Source of the DNA: Neorhizobium vignae
GTDB lineage: Bacteria > Pseudomonadota > Alphaproteobacteria > Rhizobiales > Rhizobiaceae
NCBI RefSeq assembly: GCF_000732195.1
Contig: NZ_JNNU01000002.1
Span: forward strand, 372,001-436,000
Reading direction: 5' to 3'
Length of the DNA: 64,000 bases
Shown in pieces: positions 46,918 through 56,061 of the stretch (positions are counted from its first letter, which is position 1; each line of letters starts with the position of its first letter). The position numbers and the translations under genes were made by a program. The notes below the pieces were generated by a model, which was not told the origin of the DNA, searched no databases, and worked only from the letters and a program-made list of their open reading frames with translations.

Positions 46918-47694
46918 ATGCAACTCGATTTGAACGGCAAGACGGCATTGATCACGGGCGGCTCCAAGGGCATCGGCCTCGCCTGCGCCCAATCTCTCCT
47001 GTCGGAAGGCGCACGCGTCGTCATCTGCTCGCGTTCCCAGGCGAATATCGATGCGGCTCTGGCAAAACTGCCCGGCGCAATCGGCTTTACCGCCGATCTG
47101 ATATCGGAGAACGAGGCGCTGTCGCTCGTTGACAAGATCGAAGCAGACGTGGGAGCGCTGGATATTCTCGTCAACTGCGCCGGAGCTGCGCAGCGCGCGC
47201 CGCCCCAGGACCTGAGCCCGGCCCACTGGCGCGCCGCGATGGACGCCAAGTATTTCTCCTACATCAACGTCATCGATCCGGTGGTCAAACGGATGGCGGC
47301 CCGCCGGACGGGTGTGATCGTCAATGTCATCGGCGGTGGGGGCAAGGTCGCATCGCCAATCCACCTTCCCGGCGGGGCCGCCAACGCGGCGCTGATGCTG
47401 GCGACCGTCGGCCTTGCAAACGCCTACGCCGCCAGCGGGTTGCGCATCGTCGGTATCAATCCCGGCAATACCGAAACGGAGCGGGTAACCGAGGGCCTTC
47501 GGGCGGAGGCCACCCTCCACGGCATCAGCGAACAGGCGGCCCTCGAAAAACTGGTCCAGCGCATCCCCCTCGGCCGCATGGCGACGCCCGAGGAGATCGC
47601 CAACGTCGTCACCTTCCTGAGTTCTTCGAAGGCAAGCTACGTCACCGGGGTCGTGATCGGCATGGACGGCGCCCTCAATCCGATCGTCGTCTGA
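46918..47694 (+). CDS. SDR-family protein lacking the YxxxK motif
   Basis: 258 residues. The cofactor part is normal: TGGSKGIGLA and NCAGA with the preceding DILV. At the place of YxxxK (about residues 152-156) it reads GGAAN, and the usual catalytic Ser position near residue 139 is in NVIGGGGK. The end SYVTGVVIGMDGALNPIVV is SDR-like. It may bind NAD(P) but lacks the standard catalytic residues; probably a distinct subfamily rather than a pseudogene, since the frame is intact. Likely downstream gene is the LLM monooxygenase. Confidence 0.85.
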   Translation: MQLDLNGKTALITGGSKGIGLACAQSLLSEGARVVICSRSQANIDAALAKLPGAIGFTADLISENEALSLVDKIEADVGALDILVNCAGAAQRAPPQDLSPAHWRAAMDAKYFSYINVIDPVVKRMAARRTGVIVNVIGGGGKVASPIHLPGGAANAALMLATVGLANAYAASGLRIVGINPGNTETERVTEGLRAEATLHGISEQAALEKLVQRIPLGRMATPEEIANVVTFLSSSKASYVTGVVIGMDGALNPIVV

Positions 47695-47809
47695 CGGAAA
47701 CTCTCGGACCCGGCCTGCGCCGGTAAGCCAATGGTCGCATCAATGGGCTGCGACCGCGATGCCTTCCAATCATTTCCCTATTCAGTCATTGAAGATGCAG
47801 GTCGATAAC

Positions 47810-48880
47810 ATGAGCAGCAATTCCGAGTTCCTCTGGTATATCCCGAACGACGTGAAGGCCGGTCATCGCGGCGATTCCTCAACCGAGAACCACAACAGCC
47901 TGGAGACGCTGACCAGCCACGCCAGGGCGCTGGAGGAGCACAGCTGGAGGGGCGCGCTCGTCGGTACCGGCTGGGGCCGGCCGGATACATTTACCATCGC
48001 AACCGCTCTTGCCGCCCGCACCACCACGTTCGAGCCGCTGATCGCGATCCGCCCCGGCTATTGGCGGCCGGCGAACTTCGCCTCCGCCGCGGCGACGCTC
48101 GACCACCTGAGCGGCGGCAGGGTGCGGGTCAACATCGTCTCGGGTCAGGACAACCTCGCCGCCTATGGCGATAGCGAGGGCGATCAGGCGCATCGTTATG
48201 CCCGTACCAAGGAATTCATGCGGCTGGTCCGCCGGCTGTGGACCGAGGAGAACGTCACATTCAAGGGCGAGCATTTCCAGGTGACCGGTTCCACGATCGA
48301 GCCTCGCCTCCAACCCCGCGGCGACCGCAAGCACCCGAAACTCTATTTCGGCGGCGCTTCGGAAGCCGCAGAACGGGTGGCCGCGACGGAAGCCGACATC
48401 CAGCTTTTCTGGGGCGAACCGCTCGACGGCGTGCGGGAGCGGATCGACCGGTTGAAGACACTGAGCAGGCAACTCGACCGTGACCTTCCTCCGCTTCAAT
48501 TCGGGCTGCGGATCACCACCCTCGTCCGCGACACGACGGAACAGGCCTGGGCCGATGCCGAGGCCAAGGTCGCCGAGATGGCCAAAGGCAAGGCCGGCAA
48601 CTGGAACGACCATGGAAAGCCGGTCGCCGTCGGCCAGCGTCGGCTGCTCGAACTGCACGAGCGGGGCGACGTCCTCGACGACAACCTTTACACGGCGCCC
48701 GGAAAATTCGGCGGCGGCGGCGCCGGCACCACCTGGCTCGTCGGCTCAGCCGAAGACGTCGCCCGTTCGCTGCGCAGATACGAAGATCTCGGCATCACCC
48801 ATTTCGTGCTCTCCGACACGCCTTATCTCCAGGAGATCAAGCGGCAGGGCGACCAACTGCTGCCGCTTTTGCGCGGTTGA
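47810..48880 (+). CDS. LLM-class flavin-dependent oxidoreductase, SsuD-like
   Basis: 356 residues from ATG 47810 (AGGT seven bases upstream). FMN-dependent TIM-barrel pattern: EFLWYIPNDVKAG, TTFEPLIAIRPGYWRPANFA, SGGRVRVNIVSGQDNLAAYGD and the C-terminal LLG... segment. Close to alkanesulfonate monooxygenases that need an FMN reductase partner; none is adjacent. It may desulfonate or oxidise an organic compound. Gene follows the unusual SDR by 115 bases. Confidence 0.88.
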   Translation: MSSNSEFLWYIPNDVKAGHRGDSSTENHNSLETLTSHARALEEHSWRGALVGTGWGRPDTFTIATALAARTTTFEPLIAIRPGYWRPANFASAAATLDHLSGGRVRVNIVSGQDNLAAYGDSEGDQAHRYARTKEFMRLVRRLWTEENVTFKGEHFQVTGSTIEPRLQPRGDRKHPKLYFGGASEAAERVAATEADIQLFWGEPLDGVRERIDRLKTLSRQLDRDLPPLQFGLRITTLVRDTTEQAWADAEAKVAEMAKGKAGNWNDHGKPVAVGQRRLLELHERGDVLDDNLYTAPGKFGGGGAGTTWLVGSAEDVARSLRRYEDLGITHFVLSDTPYLQEIKRQGDQLLPLLRG

Positions 48881-49166
48881 AGCGCAACAGCGGCCGGCCG
48901 CCGCCCTCATCCAGGTCTCGGCCTCGCCGACCGCAGCTCCCCATTGCCCAAAGAAAAAGCAACGGCTCCGGAAGCATCGTTCCGAAGCTTTTTGATGTGG
49001 GCGCGGACCCGAAACGCAGGCTTCCGAAGGTGGCAAGACAATTTCAGTGGGTCTCGGTCATACCTTTGGATAGGGGCAACAGTCCCCTTGTGCAATAGTC
49101 TCACCGCCTGCCTCGGCGTTAGACTCCGATCATCGAAGAAGCACATTGAGATGGAGGAGACTTAGG

Positions 49167-49718
49167 ATGCAGATCCCAAAGTCCGCGCAGACACCGCCCC
49201 CCGACCCTTCGGCAAAGCGCACTGATGTTTCAAGATATCGGGCGTCGGAGATCGACCTCGAAGGACTTGTCGCCGGAGAGGTATCGCGAGATCCAGACCA
49301 GTCGGCACCGGAGCCCAACCTCCGTCAAATCGCCGTTGGCGGCCTGGCCCCGTGGCAAATGCGCAATGTGCAGGCCTATGTGGACTTGTATCTCCGCTCG
49401 ACAATTCGCGTCGAGGCTTTGGCCGGCCTCTGCAACCTGAGCAGCGGCCATTTCCAGCGGGCCTTCAAGGCAAGCCTTGGCGAGACGCCGCACAAATACG
49501 TCACCCGCAGGCGCATGGAAATGGCCTGCCGGATGATGGCCGACACAGCTGAACCTCTCTGCCGGATCGCCCTGGAATGCGGCATGACCGACCAGGCGCA
49601 TCTAACCAACAGCTTCCGCCGTCTTTACGGAATTGCTCCCAATGCATGGCGAAAGCGGATGCTGCTCGAAAAGTCGGGGTATGGCGTTCCGGAGACGACC
49701 GTTGCTCCGCTCAACTGA
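49167..49718 (+). CDS. AraC-family transcriptional regulator
   Basis: 183 residues from ATG 49167, with GGAG upstream. A C-terminal double helix-turn-helix: VEALAGLCNLSSGHFQRAFKASLGETPHKYVTRRRMEMA and IALECGMTDQAHLTNSFRRLYGIAPNAWRK. The N-terminal 70 residues have no recognised sensor domain, so the protein is short for the family. Probably regulates nearby genes. The convergent gene is SnoaL-like. Confidence 0.88.
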   Translation: MQIPKSAQTPPPDPSAKRTDVSRYRASEIDLEGLVAGEVSRDPDQSAPEPNLRQIAVGGLAPWQMRNVQAYVDLYLRSTIRVEALAGLCNLSSGHFQRAFKASLGETPHKYVTRRRMEMACRMMADTAEPLCRIALECGMTDQAHLTNSFRRLYGIAPNAWRKRMLLEKSGYGVPETTVAPLN

Positions 49719-49774
49719 CAAACAAGACGAAGCCGCGCTTCACCCGTCAACCTCGTTGCCGCTGGCTGTGCGCG

Positions 49775-50176
49775 TTATTCGGGACTGCCGTGAGTGATGG
49801 CAGTAGCCTGCGACCACACGGCAAGCCAGCGGCCCTCGCGATACTCGTAGCTGTCGGTATGCCAATAGCCGTTGGGGGGCACATGATGCCCGCCGAAAAC
49901 AACGGCCAACCGGGCCCGGTAGCGGATGACGGCTGCAGGGCCGTAAAGACGGACGGCGATTTCCTCCGGTTCCCAGCTGAGATATTTGATGTGTCCGGAT
50001 GCGATCGCGCCGAGATATTGGTCCCGCGACAGAACCGCGCCGATCGGCGTGATCAGCTGGAAATCCCCCGCGTGATGGGCTTGTGCCGCTGCCACGTCGC
50101 CACTGACCAGGGCGCTGAGCCTGGCCCGTTCGGTCTGGCGGATTTGGTCTTCTACGGTAGCAAGGCTGCGGGTCAC
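49775..50176 (-). CDS. SnoaL/NTF2-like DUF4440 protein
   Basis: 133 residues. TERARLSALVSGDVAAAQAHHAGDFQLITPIGAVLSRDQYLGAIASGHIKY and the C-terminal DSYEYREGRWLAVWSQATAI fit the cone-shaped NTF2/SnoaL-like fold, DUF4440 type. Ligand or reaction unknown. Its start faces the TetR gene start across 170 bases. Confidence 0.82.
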   Translation of the reverse strand: MTRSLATVEDQIRQTERARLSALVSGDVAAAQAHHAGDFQLITPIGAVLSRDQYLGAIASGHIKYLSWEPEEIAVRLYGPAAVIRYRARLAVVFGGHHVPPNGYWHTDSYEYREGRWLAVWSQATAITHGSPE

Positions 50177-50348
50177 GGGCGTCTCCGGTTTTCAGGACAA
50201 ACAGGATGTGGCGGCAGCAGAGGGCGCTCCGGCCAAACCTGGGGCAGGAAGACCCCCCATCACTCGGGCGCCACCTCGAATAGACAAATGGATCAAAATT
50301 GTCTAATCGTCTTTTGACCAATAAGACGCCGAGTGTCAATATGTCCAG

Positions 50349-50951
50349 ATGAACGAAACCGATTCCAAGACAGACCTGATACTCGATGCCGCCCTGCCCG
50401 TTTTCGTCCGTTTCGGATTTCGAAAGACGACCATGGCCGATATTGCCCGGGCCGCAAAGATATCGCGGGCCTCGCTCTATCTCTGCTTCAACAGCAAGGA
50501 AGAACTGTTTCGGGCCGGGTCGAAGCGCGCGCATTCCAGGACGATGAACGACGTCACGGCCGCGCTCGCCCGCCCCGGCGGCATCTTCGACCGCATGACG
50601 ACCGCCATACGCACCTTCCAGGAAGGACTGATCGCGCCATTCGCGGGTAGCCACAATGCTGACGAGCTTTTCGCCGCCAGCAGCGAACTGGCGCCCGACA
50701 TCGCCCTGGAGGCACGGACAAGGCTGCTGGACCTACTGTTCAAGGCACTGAGCGAAGCCGAGGAAAACCGGGAGATCGACCTCACCGCCCTGCAAACCCA
50801 ACCCACGGAACTGGCAGCACTGGTTGTCGCGGCGATGGATGGGATCAAGCATACGCGCGGCAGCGGGCCGGAGTTCGAGGGCGGCATCCGTTTGTTCATG
50901 GCTCTGTTGAAATTGGGCACTGCTCCGCAACTCGGCCGAACCGGTACCTGA
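50349..50951 (+). CDS. TetR-family transcriptional regulator
   Basis: 200 residues. N-terminal HTH: ILDAALPVFVRFGFRKTTMADIARAAKISRASLYLCFNSKEELFRA. Variable ligand domain follows. It is divergent from the SnoaL-like gene, and the shared upstream interval (50177-50348), which has the sequence TCTAATCGTCTTTTGACCAAT, probably holds its operator. Confidence 0.93.
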   Translation: MNETDSKTDLILDAALPVFVRFGFRKTTMADIARAAKISRASLYLCFNSKEELFRAGSKRAHSRTMNDVTAALARPGGIFDRMTTAIRTFQEGLIAPFAGSHNADELFAASSELAPDIALEARTRLLDLLFKALSEAEENREIDLTALQTQPTELAALVVAAMDGIKHTRGSGPEFEGGIRLFMALLKLGTAPQLGRTGT

Positions 50952-51016
50952 ACGGATTACGGCTCGGGCTTCTCTCCGCGTGGAAGACAGTTTCAGGTTA
51001 TTGCAAGGAGGTTTAA

Positions 51017-51093
51017 TGGTAGCGGGAGGCAGAATTGAACTGCCGACCTCAGGGTTATGAATCCTGCGCTCTCACCAACTGAGCTACCCCGCC
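51017..51093 (-). tRNA. tRNA-Met (CAT anticodon), elongator-type
   Basis: 77 nt including the encoded CCA. Minus-strand sequence starts GGCGGGGTAGCTCAG and ends with CTCCCGCTACCA. Acceptor, D, anticodon (loop TTCATAA) and T (GTTCAATTC) arms fold normally. The anticodon CAT could also be tRNA-Ile2 with lysidine; acceptor and D-arm sequence favour Met elongator. It lies beside mnmA, whose product modifies tRNAs at U34 (not this anticodon). Confidence 0.93.
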
Positions 51094-51229
51094 ACAGGGA
51101 TTGCGGAAGTTCCGGCGTGGCCGGTTCCGCTTTGGTCGTGCGGCTTATAAGTCCCCCGTCACCAAAGTGTCAAGCAGGGTTTGGGCAAAAAACCGGCGGC
51201 AATTTCACCGCAACCGGCAAGTGCCGGCT

Positions 51230-52426
51230 TCAGGCCGCGACCGGCGTCGAAAGCAGGGCTTTCAGAGCGATTTCGGCCTCGGCTGCGCGTTCCGAACGCT
51301 CGATGAAACCGCCGCCATAGACGCGCGCATCCGCACCTTCGGCCGAATAGAGCACGCAGGCCTGGCCCGGTGCCACGCCCGCCTCGCCGATTGCCAGATC
51401 GACATAGACGCCGTGATCATCGCAGTGGAGGGTGGCCGGTGTCGGCGGACGCGTCGAGCGCACCTTGGCGAAACAGGCAAAACCGCCCTTCGCATCCTCA
51501 CCGAGCGCGCCGTCGCCGATCCAGTTGACGTCGCGCAGATAGACGCGGTGGGTATCGAGCGCTTCCTTCGGCCCGACGATCACCCGGCGTGAACGGGCAT
51601 CGAGATAAACGACGTAGAGCGGCTCGCCGGTGGCGATGCCGATGCCGCGGCGCTGACCGATCGTATAATGCACGATACCCTCGTGGCGGCCGAGCACGCG
51701 CCCGTCCATATGCACGATATCGCCGGCAAGCGCCGCGTTCGGCTTCACCTTGTTGATGATGTCGGCGTATTTGCCCTGCGGCACGAAACAGATGTCCTGG
51801 CTGTCGGCCTTCTTGGCGACCACGAGGCCCATCTCCTCGGCAAGCTCACGCACCTGCGCCTTCGACATCCCGCCGAGCGGGAAGCGCAGGTAATCGATCT
51901 GCTCCTGGGTCGTTGCGAACAGGAACCAGCTCTGGTCGCGATCGCTGTCAATCGGGCGGAACAGCGCGCGGCGGTTCGGGTTGCCCGGAGACGGATTGGC
52001 GGAGGAGCGGATATAGTGGCCGGTCGCCAGCGCATCGGCGCCGAGATCCTTGGCGGTCGCCAGAAGATCGGCGAACTTGACCGTCTGGTTGCAGGCAACG
52101 CAGGGGATCGGCGTTTCGCCCATCGCATAGGCTTCCGCGAACGGATTGATCACCGTTTCCCGGAACCGCTTTTCGTAGTCGAGGACGTAATGGGGAATGC
52201 CGAGCGTTTCGGAAACACGCCGCGCATCGTCGATGTCCTGGCCGGCGCAGCACGAGCCGGCGCGGTGCACGGCCGCGCCGTGATCGTAGAGCTGCAGCGT
52301 GATGCCGAGCACGTCATAACCCTGGCGTTTGAGCAGACCTGCGACGACGGAGGAATCCACTCCCCCCGACATGGCAACGACAACACGTGTGTCTTCCGGC
52401 CTCTTGTCAAAATCCAGCGTATTCAC
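51230..52426 (-). CDS. mnmA: tRNA-specific 2-thiouridylase
   Basis: 398 residues from a GTG at 52426 (protein starts [21 protein letters not shown]); a longer ATG start at 52477 would add an unconserved tail. The PP-loop is [16 protein letters not shown]. The catalytic Cys pair appears in [15 protein letters not shown] and later SGC-type region [11 protein letters not shown]. It thiolates wobble U34 of Lys, Glu and Gln tRNAs, using sulfur from a relay. High confidence by full-length match to the family. Confidence 0.95.
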   Translation of the reverse strand: MNTLDFDKRPEDTRVVVAMSGGVDSSVVAGLLKRQGYDVLGITLQLYDHGAAVHRAGSCCAGQDIDDARRVSETLGIPHYVLDYEKRFRETVINPFAEAYAMGETPIPCVACNQTVKFADLLATAKDLGADALATGHYIRSSANPSPGNPNRRALFRPIDSDRDQSWFLFATTQEQIDYLRFPLGGMSKAQVRELAEEMGLVVAKKADSQDICFVPQGKYADIINKVKPNAALAGDIVHMDGRVLGRHEGIVHYTIGQRRGIGIATGEPLYVVYLDARSRRVIVGPKEALDTHRVYLRDVNWIGDGALGEDAKGGFACFAKVRSTRPPTPATLHCDDHGVYVDLAIGEAGVAPGQACVLYSAEGADARVYGGGFIERSERAAEAEIALKALLSTPVAA

Positions 52427-53112
52427 GAGTAACTCTCTCGGTCTCTCAAGCGCCGGTCCATGATGGGAGGGCGACATGTTCAGGGCCTGCGGCGGGATCG
52501 GCCGTCGGAGGCAATTGTTGTGGGATATAGAAAGGATTGATCCCGGACGCAAGGAGGGCGGGCAATCTGGCGGTTATCACGGACTCCTCCCTTGCCTTCG
52601 GCTCGAGCCCGAGGATGACGAGGGACCCAATACGCCCTTGGCGATCTCGGTCATTTTGTCGGGTCGAACCCGAGGATCGGCCGGGACACGTCGTGTGCCT
52701 CGATTGAAATTAGTTAGGTGACACGCGACGTGTCCCGTTCGGTGTGTTTTTCCGCGCAACTCCGGTCCCTCTGCGGCGATATGGAATTTAACTCCGTGGA
52801 AATGAGCACGGATGCCATACCGGGTTGTGTGCGACACACGCACGCCCCGCCTTGAGGCGAGAGGGGGACCATTTTCTGCGCAGCCCCTGACGACCCGCTT
52901 GCATAACGGCGGTTCGCCAGATCACCGGTCCCATCTCGCCGGTTATGCGGGCCGGTGTAGCCGAAACGGGACGCGGGAATTGTAGGCATGGGTTTGGCGG
53001 GCGGGGATGAGAAAGAGGGTAAGTGTTTGATCGGACTGGTGGGGAAGTGCCGGCTATACCCGGATAGCAGGTGGCTGAGCGGAGATTGCGGTATCCCCTG
53101 GGACTTAGGACC
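52427..53112. repeat. Non-coding interval with palindromic repeat modules
   Basis: 686 bases with no convincing gene. Two related modules about 60 bases apart have the palindromic core TCGG-TCGA-CCCGA (52599-52613 and 52659-52673) followed by GGAT. An imperfect inverted repeat runs 52682-52737, with outer arms CGGGACACGTCG and CGACGTGTCCCG. Such GC-rich palindromes are typical alphaproteobacterial interspersed repeats; identity to a named family was not checked. Confidence 0.6.
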
Positions 53113-54234
53113 TCACGACTGCAGCGCCCCATGCCGCACGGCTTTGCCGGCAGCTGACCTGAGGCTGCTGGCCGCACCTTCCGCCCGCACCCGCGGCAGG
53201 CTTGCCGGATATTCGCGCTGGATGAAGTCGATGATCTTTTCGCGCACCTCGCATCGCAGGTCGAACGTTCGCGGAGCATTGGAGGCCGAGACGAGGATGC
53301 GGATCTCCATGACGTTTTCCCTGAAATCCGTCACCTGCACGGCCACCACCCGCTTGTCCCAGAGCTTTGACGTTGCGGCAATCTCCTCGACCTTGCGACG
53401 GACCGCATTCACCGGAACCGAATAGTCGAGATAGATCATCACCGTGCCGATCAGTTCAGAACTATCGCGCGTCCAGTTCTGGAACGGGTTTTCGATGAAA
53501 TAGCTGAGCGGCAGGATCATCCGCCGCCAGTCCCACAGTTTCACCACCACATAGGTCGAGGTGATCTCCTCGACATTGCCCCACTCGCCCTCGACAATCA
53601 GCGCGTCGTCGATGCGGATCGGCTGGGTGATGGCGAGCTGGATGCCCGCGAAAATGTTCTTCAGCACCGGCTGCAGCGCAAGGCCAAGCACGACACCCGC
53701 CACGCCGGCGGAGGCGAGCAGGCTGACGCCGTATTGCTGCACCGCCGGAAAGGTCATCAGCATCGCGGCGATGGTGATCGCCACGATCACCACGCTCGCG
53801 ATCCGTTCGGCGATCCGCGATTGGGTGACATGGGTGCGGGCGAGCAGATTGTCCTCCGCATCCAGCTTGAAGCGGCGCAGATAAACGATCATCCACACAT
53901 GCAGGGCGATCTTTACCATCCAGCCGACGACGACGATGAAGCCGAGCAGCAGCAGGTGGCGGATCACCTCCGCCTGCCCGGCACTGAGCGGAGCGATGGT
54001 CGCGCCGAGCGACAGCGTCCAGGTGAGGATCGCCAGCCGCATCGGCCGCCGCGTACGCAATACCAGCGACCGCCAGAACAGGTCCCTGCTCTCCACCAGC
54101 CGCGTCAGAAAGCGAAATCCGAAGCGCTGGATCGCAAGGCCGATCAGAAATGCGACGGCCATGACGCCCCAGCTGACGAGCCAGTCCGGCAGCCAGGACG
54201 TATCATTGCGGAATTCCTGAATGAAGCGTTCCAT
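53113..54234 (-). CDS. MscS-family mechanosensitive ion channel
   Basis: 373 residues with about five hydrophobic segments in the first 200 residues (the fourth and fifth near residues 130-180, ending in the pore-type helix LLASAGVAGVVLGLALQPVLKNIFAGIQLAITQPIRIDDALIVEGEWG). That stretch through WGNVEEI is the MscS pore and beta-domain signature. The cytoplasmic C-terminus is short. It releases osmolytes on membrane tension. Confidence 0.92.
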   Translation of the reverse strand: MERFIQEFRNDTSWLPDWLVSWGVMAVAFLIGLAIQRFGFRFLTRLVESRDLFWRSLVLRTRRPMRLAILTWTLSLGATIAPLSAGQAEVIRHLLLLGFIVVVGWMVKIALHVWMIVYLRRFKLDAEDNLLARTHVTQSRIAERIASVVIVAITIAAMLMTFPAVQQYGVSLLASAGVAGVVLGLALQPVLKNIFAGIQLAITQPIRIDDALIVEGEWGNVEEITSTYVVVKLWDWRRMILPLSYFIENPFQNWTRDSSELIGTVMIYLDYSVPVNAVRRKVEEIAATSKLWDKRVVAVQVTDFRENVMEIRILVSASNAPRTFDLRCEVREKIIDFIQREYPASLPRVRAEGAASSLRSAAGKAVRHGALQS

Positions 54235-54354
54235 GCCCCCTCAGCTAGGGTGCAATGCAGCATCGAAAAGAGCGGCCGCAAAAATTTCATGATTTGAGAG
54301 TCTTCTTGACCTGGGGTGATTTGGGACAACAGGGCGATCAGGGACGGAGAGACA

Positions 54355-54774
54355 ATGCAATTCGACCTCATGCGCTTTGTCGACGCGCAAGCGCCGGTCT
54401 ATGGGCGCGTCATCGGCGAGCTGCGCGATGGCAGAAAGCGCTCCCACTGGATGTGGTACGTCTTCCCCCAGGTCGCCGGGCTCGGCTTTTCGATCATGTC
54501 CCAGCGCTTCGCGATCGGCTCGAGGGCCGAGGCGACAGCCTATCTGGAACATCCCCTGCTTGGGTCCCGGCTCATCGAATGCACCGAAGCGATGCTCTCC
54601 CATCCGGGCCTTTCGGCGTACGCGATCCTCGGCTCACCCGACGACATGAAATTCAGGAGCTCGATGACCCTGTTCGAGGCAGTCAGCGAAAAGGGCTCGC
54701 CTTTCGAGCGAGCCCTTGAACAGTTCTTTGACGGTGAGCGCGACGAAAAGACCGTCGCGCTGCTTCGAAGTTAA
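54355..54774 (+). CDS. DUF1810 domain protein
   Basis: 139 residues from ATG 54355, with GGAG upstream. FDLMRFVDAQAPVYGRVIGELRDGRKRSHWMWYVFPQVAGLG and SQRFAIGSRAEATAYLEHPLLGSRL are the DUF1810 signature. Relatives have been linked to calpastatin-like folds; function unknown. The stop shares TTAA with the convergent Tim44-like gene. Confidence 0.92.
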   Translation: MQFDLMRFVDAQAPVYGRVIGELRDGRKRSHWMWYVFPQVAGLGFSIMSQRFAIGSRAEATAYLEHPLLGSRLIECTEAMLSHPGLSAYAILGSPDDMKFRSSMTLFEAVSEKGSPFERALEQFFDGERDEKTVALLRS

Positions 54775-55814
54775 GCGGCCGCCTGGATCGCCGAAAGCTG
54801 CCAGTCGTTGGCGGGCTTGCGCACGAAGGTCCAGACTTCGACGGTTTCGGTCACCGCGTTCGGATCGCCTTCGGCGACTGCGCCGGTTTTGCGGTCCTTC
54901 ATGTAGTCGATGCTCGAATAGCGCATCGCGACGGTCGCATAGTCCTGGCCGTTTTCGCGCCAGGCTTCCGCAAGGTCGCCCTGCAGCAGTTTCACGTCCT
55001 TCACCTCGTTCTTGACGCCGTTGGTGGCGTTCTCGCCGAGTTCCTCAGCCAGGTAGGACATCGCTTCCGGCGTGGTGAGGCTGCGGAGCTTTGCATAGTC
55101 TTCATCGCCATAGGCAGACTGGACACTGGTCAACAGCTTCTCGAACTGGTCGAGGTCGCGGTTGGTGATGCCGATCTCGTCCGTCTGGGGTCCGGCCTGG
55201 CGCGGCGCGGCATTGGAACCGCCTCCGAAACCGCCCTGACCGCCACCGCCCAGAGACCCGATCTTCGGAATCTGGAAGGACGAGGTATTCTGGCTCGGCG
55301 CCTCATAGGCGTTGCGCGGCTGGCCAAAGCCGGTATTCACCCCGCCCGCCGGGCCGCCGGCCGTCTGTTGACGGCGCGCGAACCAACGAAAAGCCAGCAT
55401 GGCGAGGCCACCGATCAGCGCGATCTGCAGCAGCATGCCCAGCATACCGGCCATGCCACCAAAACCCGTGCCCATGAACATGCCGATCAGGCCGCCAAGG
55501 GCGAGACCGCCGAGCAGGCCGCCAAACATGCCCCCGAACAGGCCGCGGCGAGGCTGTGCCGCCTGCTGGCCAAGGCCGTTCTGCGGGGTCGTGGCGTTCT
55601 GCTGCGTATTGGGCGTCATCGTCCGGTTGATGCCGGTCGGCGCCGTGGGTGCGGTGTTGGTGGTCGCCGGGGCCGAGAAAGTGCGCGTGCCGCGGCTGCC
55701 GAAGCCACCGCTGGCGCGGCGCGCCTCAGCCATGTCCACGGCGGTCAAGGAAACCGCCATTCCGATCGCCAGGATCGCGAACAGGTTCTTGAAACGCCGA
55801 AGGTTGGATAACAT
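54771..55814 (-). CDS. Tim44-like domain protein
   Basis: 347 residues. N-terminal signal/membrane segment, a Gly/Ala-rich stretch with two glycine-rich hydrophobic runs (GLFGGMFGGLLGGLALGGLIG and GGMAGMLGMLLQIALIGGLAML) and a C-terminal Tim44 domain (DEIGITNRDLDQFEKLLTSVQSAYGDEDYAKLRSLTTPEAMSYLAEEL). In alphaproteobacteria these proteins are the closest relatives of mitochondrial Tim44 and are membrane-associated; function not established. Low-complexity middle is usual. Confidence 0.9.
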   Translation of the reverse strand: MLSNLRRFKNLFAILAIGMAVSLTAVDMAEARRASGGFGSRGTRTFSAPATTNTAPTAPTGINRTMTPNTQQNATTPQNGLGQQAAQPRRGLFGGMFGGLLGGLALGGLIGMFMGTGFGGMAGMLGMLLQIALIGGLAMLAFRWFARRQQTAGGPAGGVNTGFGQPRNAYEAPSQNTSSFQIPKIGSLGGGGQGGFGGGSNAAPRQAGPQTDEIGITNRDLDQFEKLLTSVQSAYGDEDYAKLRSLTTPEAMSYLAEELGENATNGVKNEVKDVKLLQGDLAEAWRENGQDYATVAMRYSSIDYMKDRKTGAVAEGDPNAVTETVEVWTFVRKPANDWQLSAIQAAA

Positions 55815-56006
55815 CGTTTTCTCCTCATAAACCGCTCAAGCGCGGTATTCCCTGTTCATATAGAGAGGCGGCCATCCGAATTTTAGGCCCATCCTCCATT
55901 TTTCCCGTCGAAGTAGATAACGGAGTTTGAAACGGGAGCCAAGCGCCAAAAATACAACCCATGGAGGATGTTATGGCGCAGATGGTCGCAGCCTCGCGGC
56001 AGAACG

Positions 56007-56037
56007 AAAAAAGCCCGGCGCGCGATGCACCGGGCTT
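56007..56037 (-). terminator. Rho-independent terminator of serA
   Basis: AAGCCCGG (56011-56018) and CCGGGCTT (56030-56037) pair; on the minus strand TTTTTT follows the stem. It lies just past the serA stop at 56062. Confidence 0.75.
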
Positions 56038-56061
56038 TCCCGAATATCCTGGGAGGAGATC

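Noticed and set aside
48881..49166. Short opposing open frames between the LLM gene and the AraC gene
   Set aside because: Neither has a ribosome site or family match, and the composition is not codon-like; treated as intergenic.
52788..53279. 163-codon minus-strand frame in the repeat-bearing gap
   Set aside because: Overlaps the end of the MscS gene in another frame, has no domain and no ribosome site.
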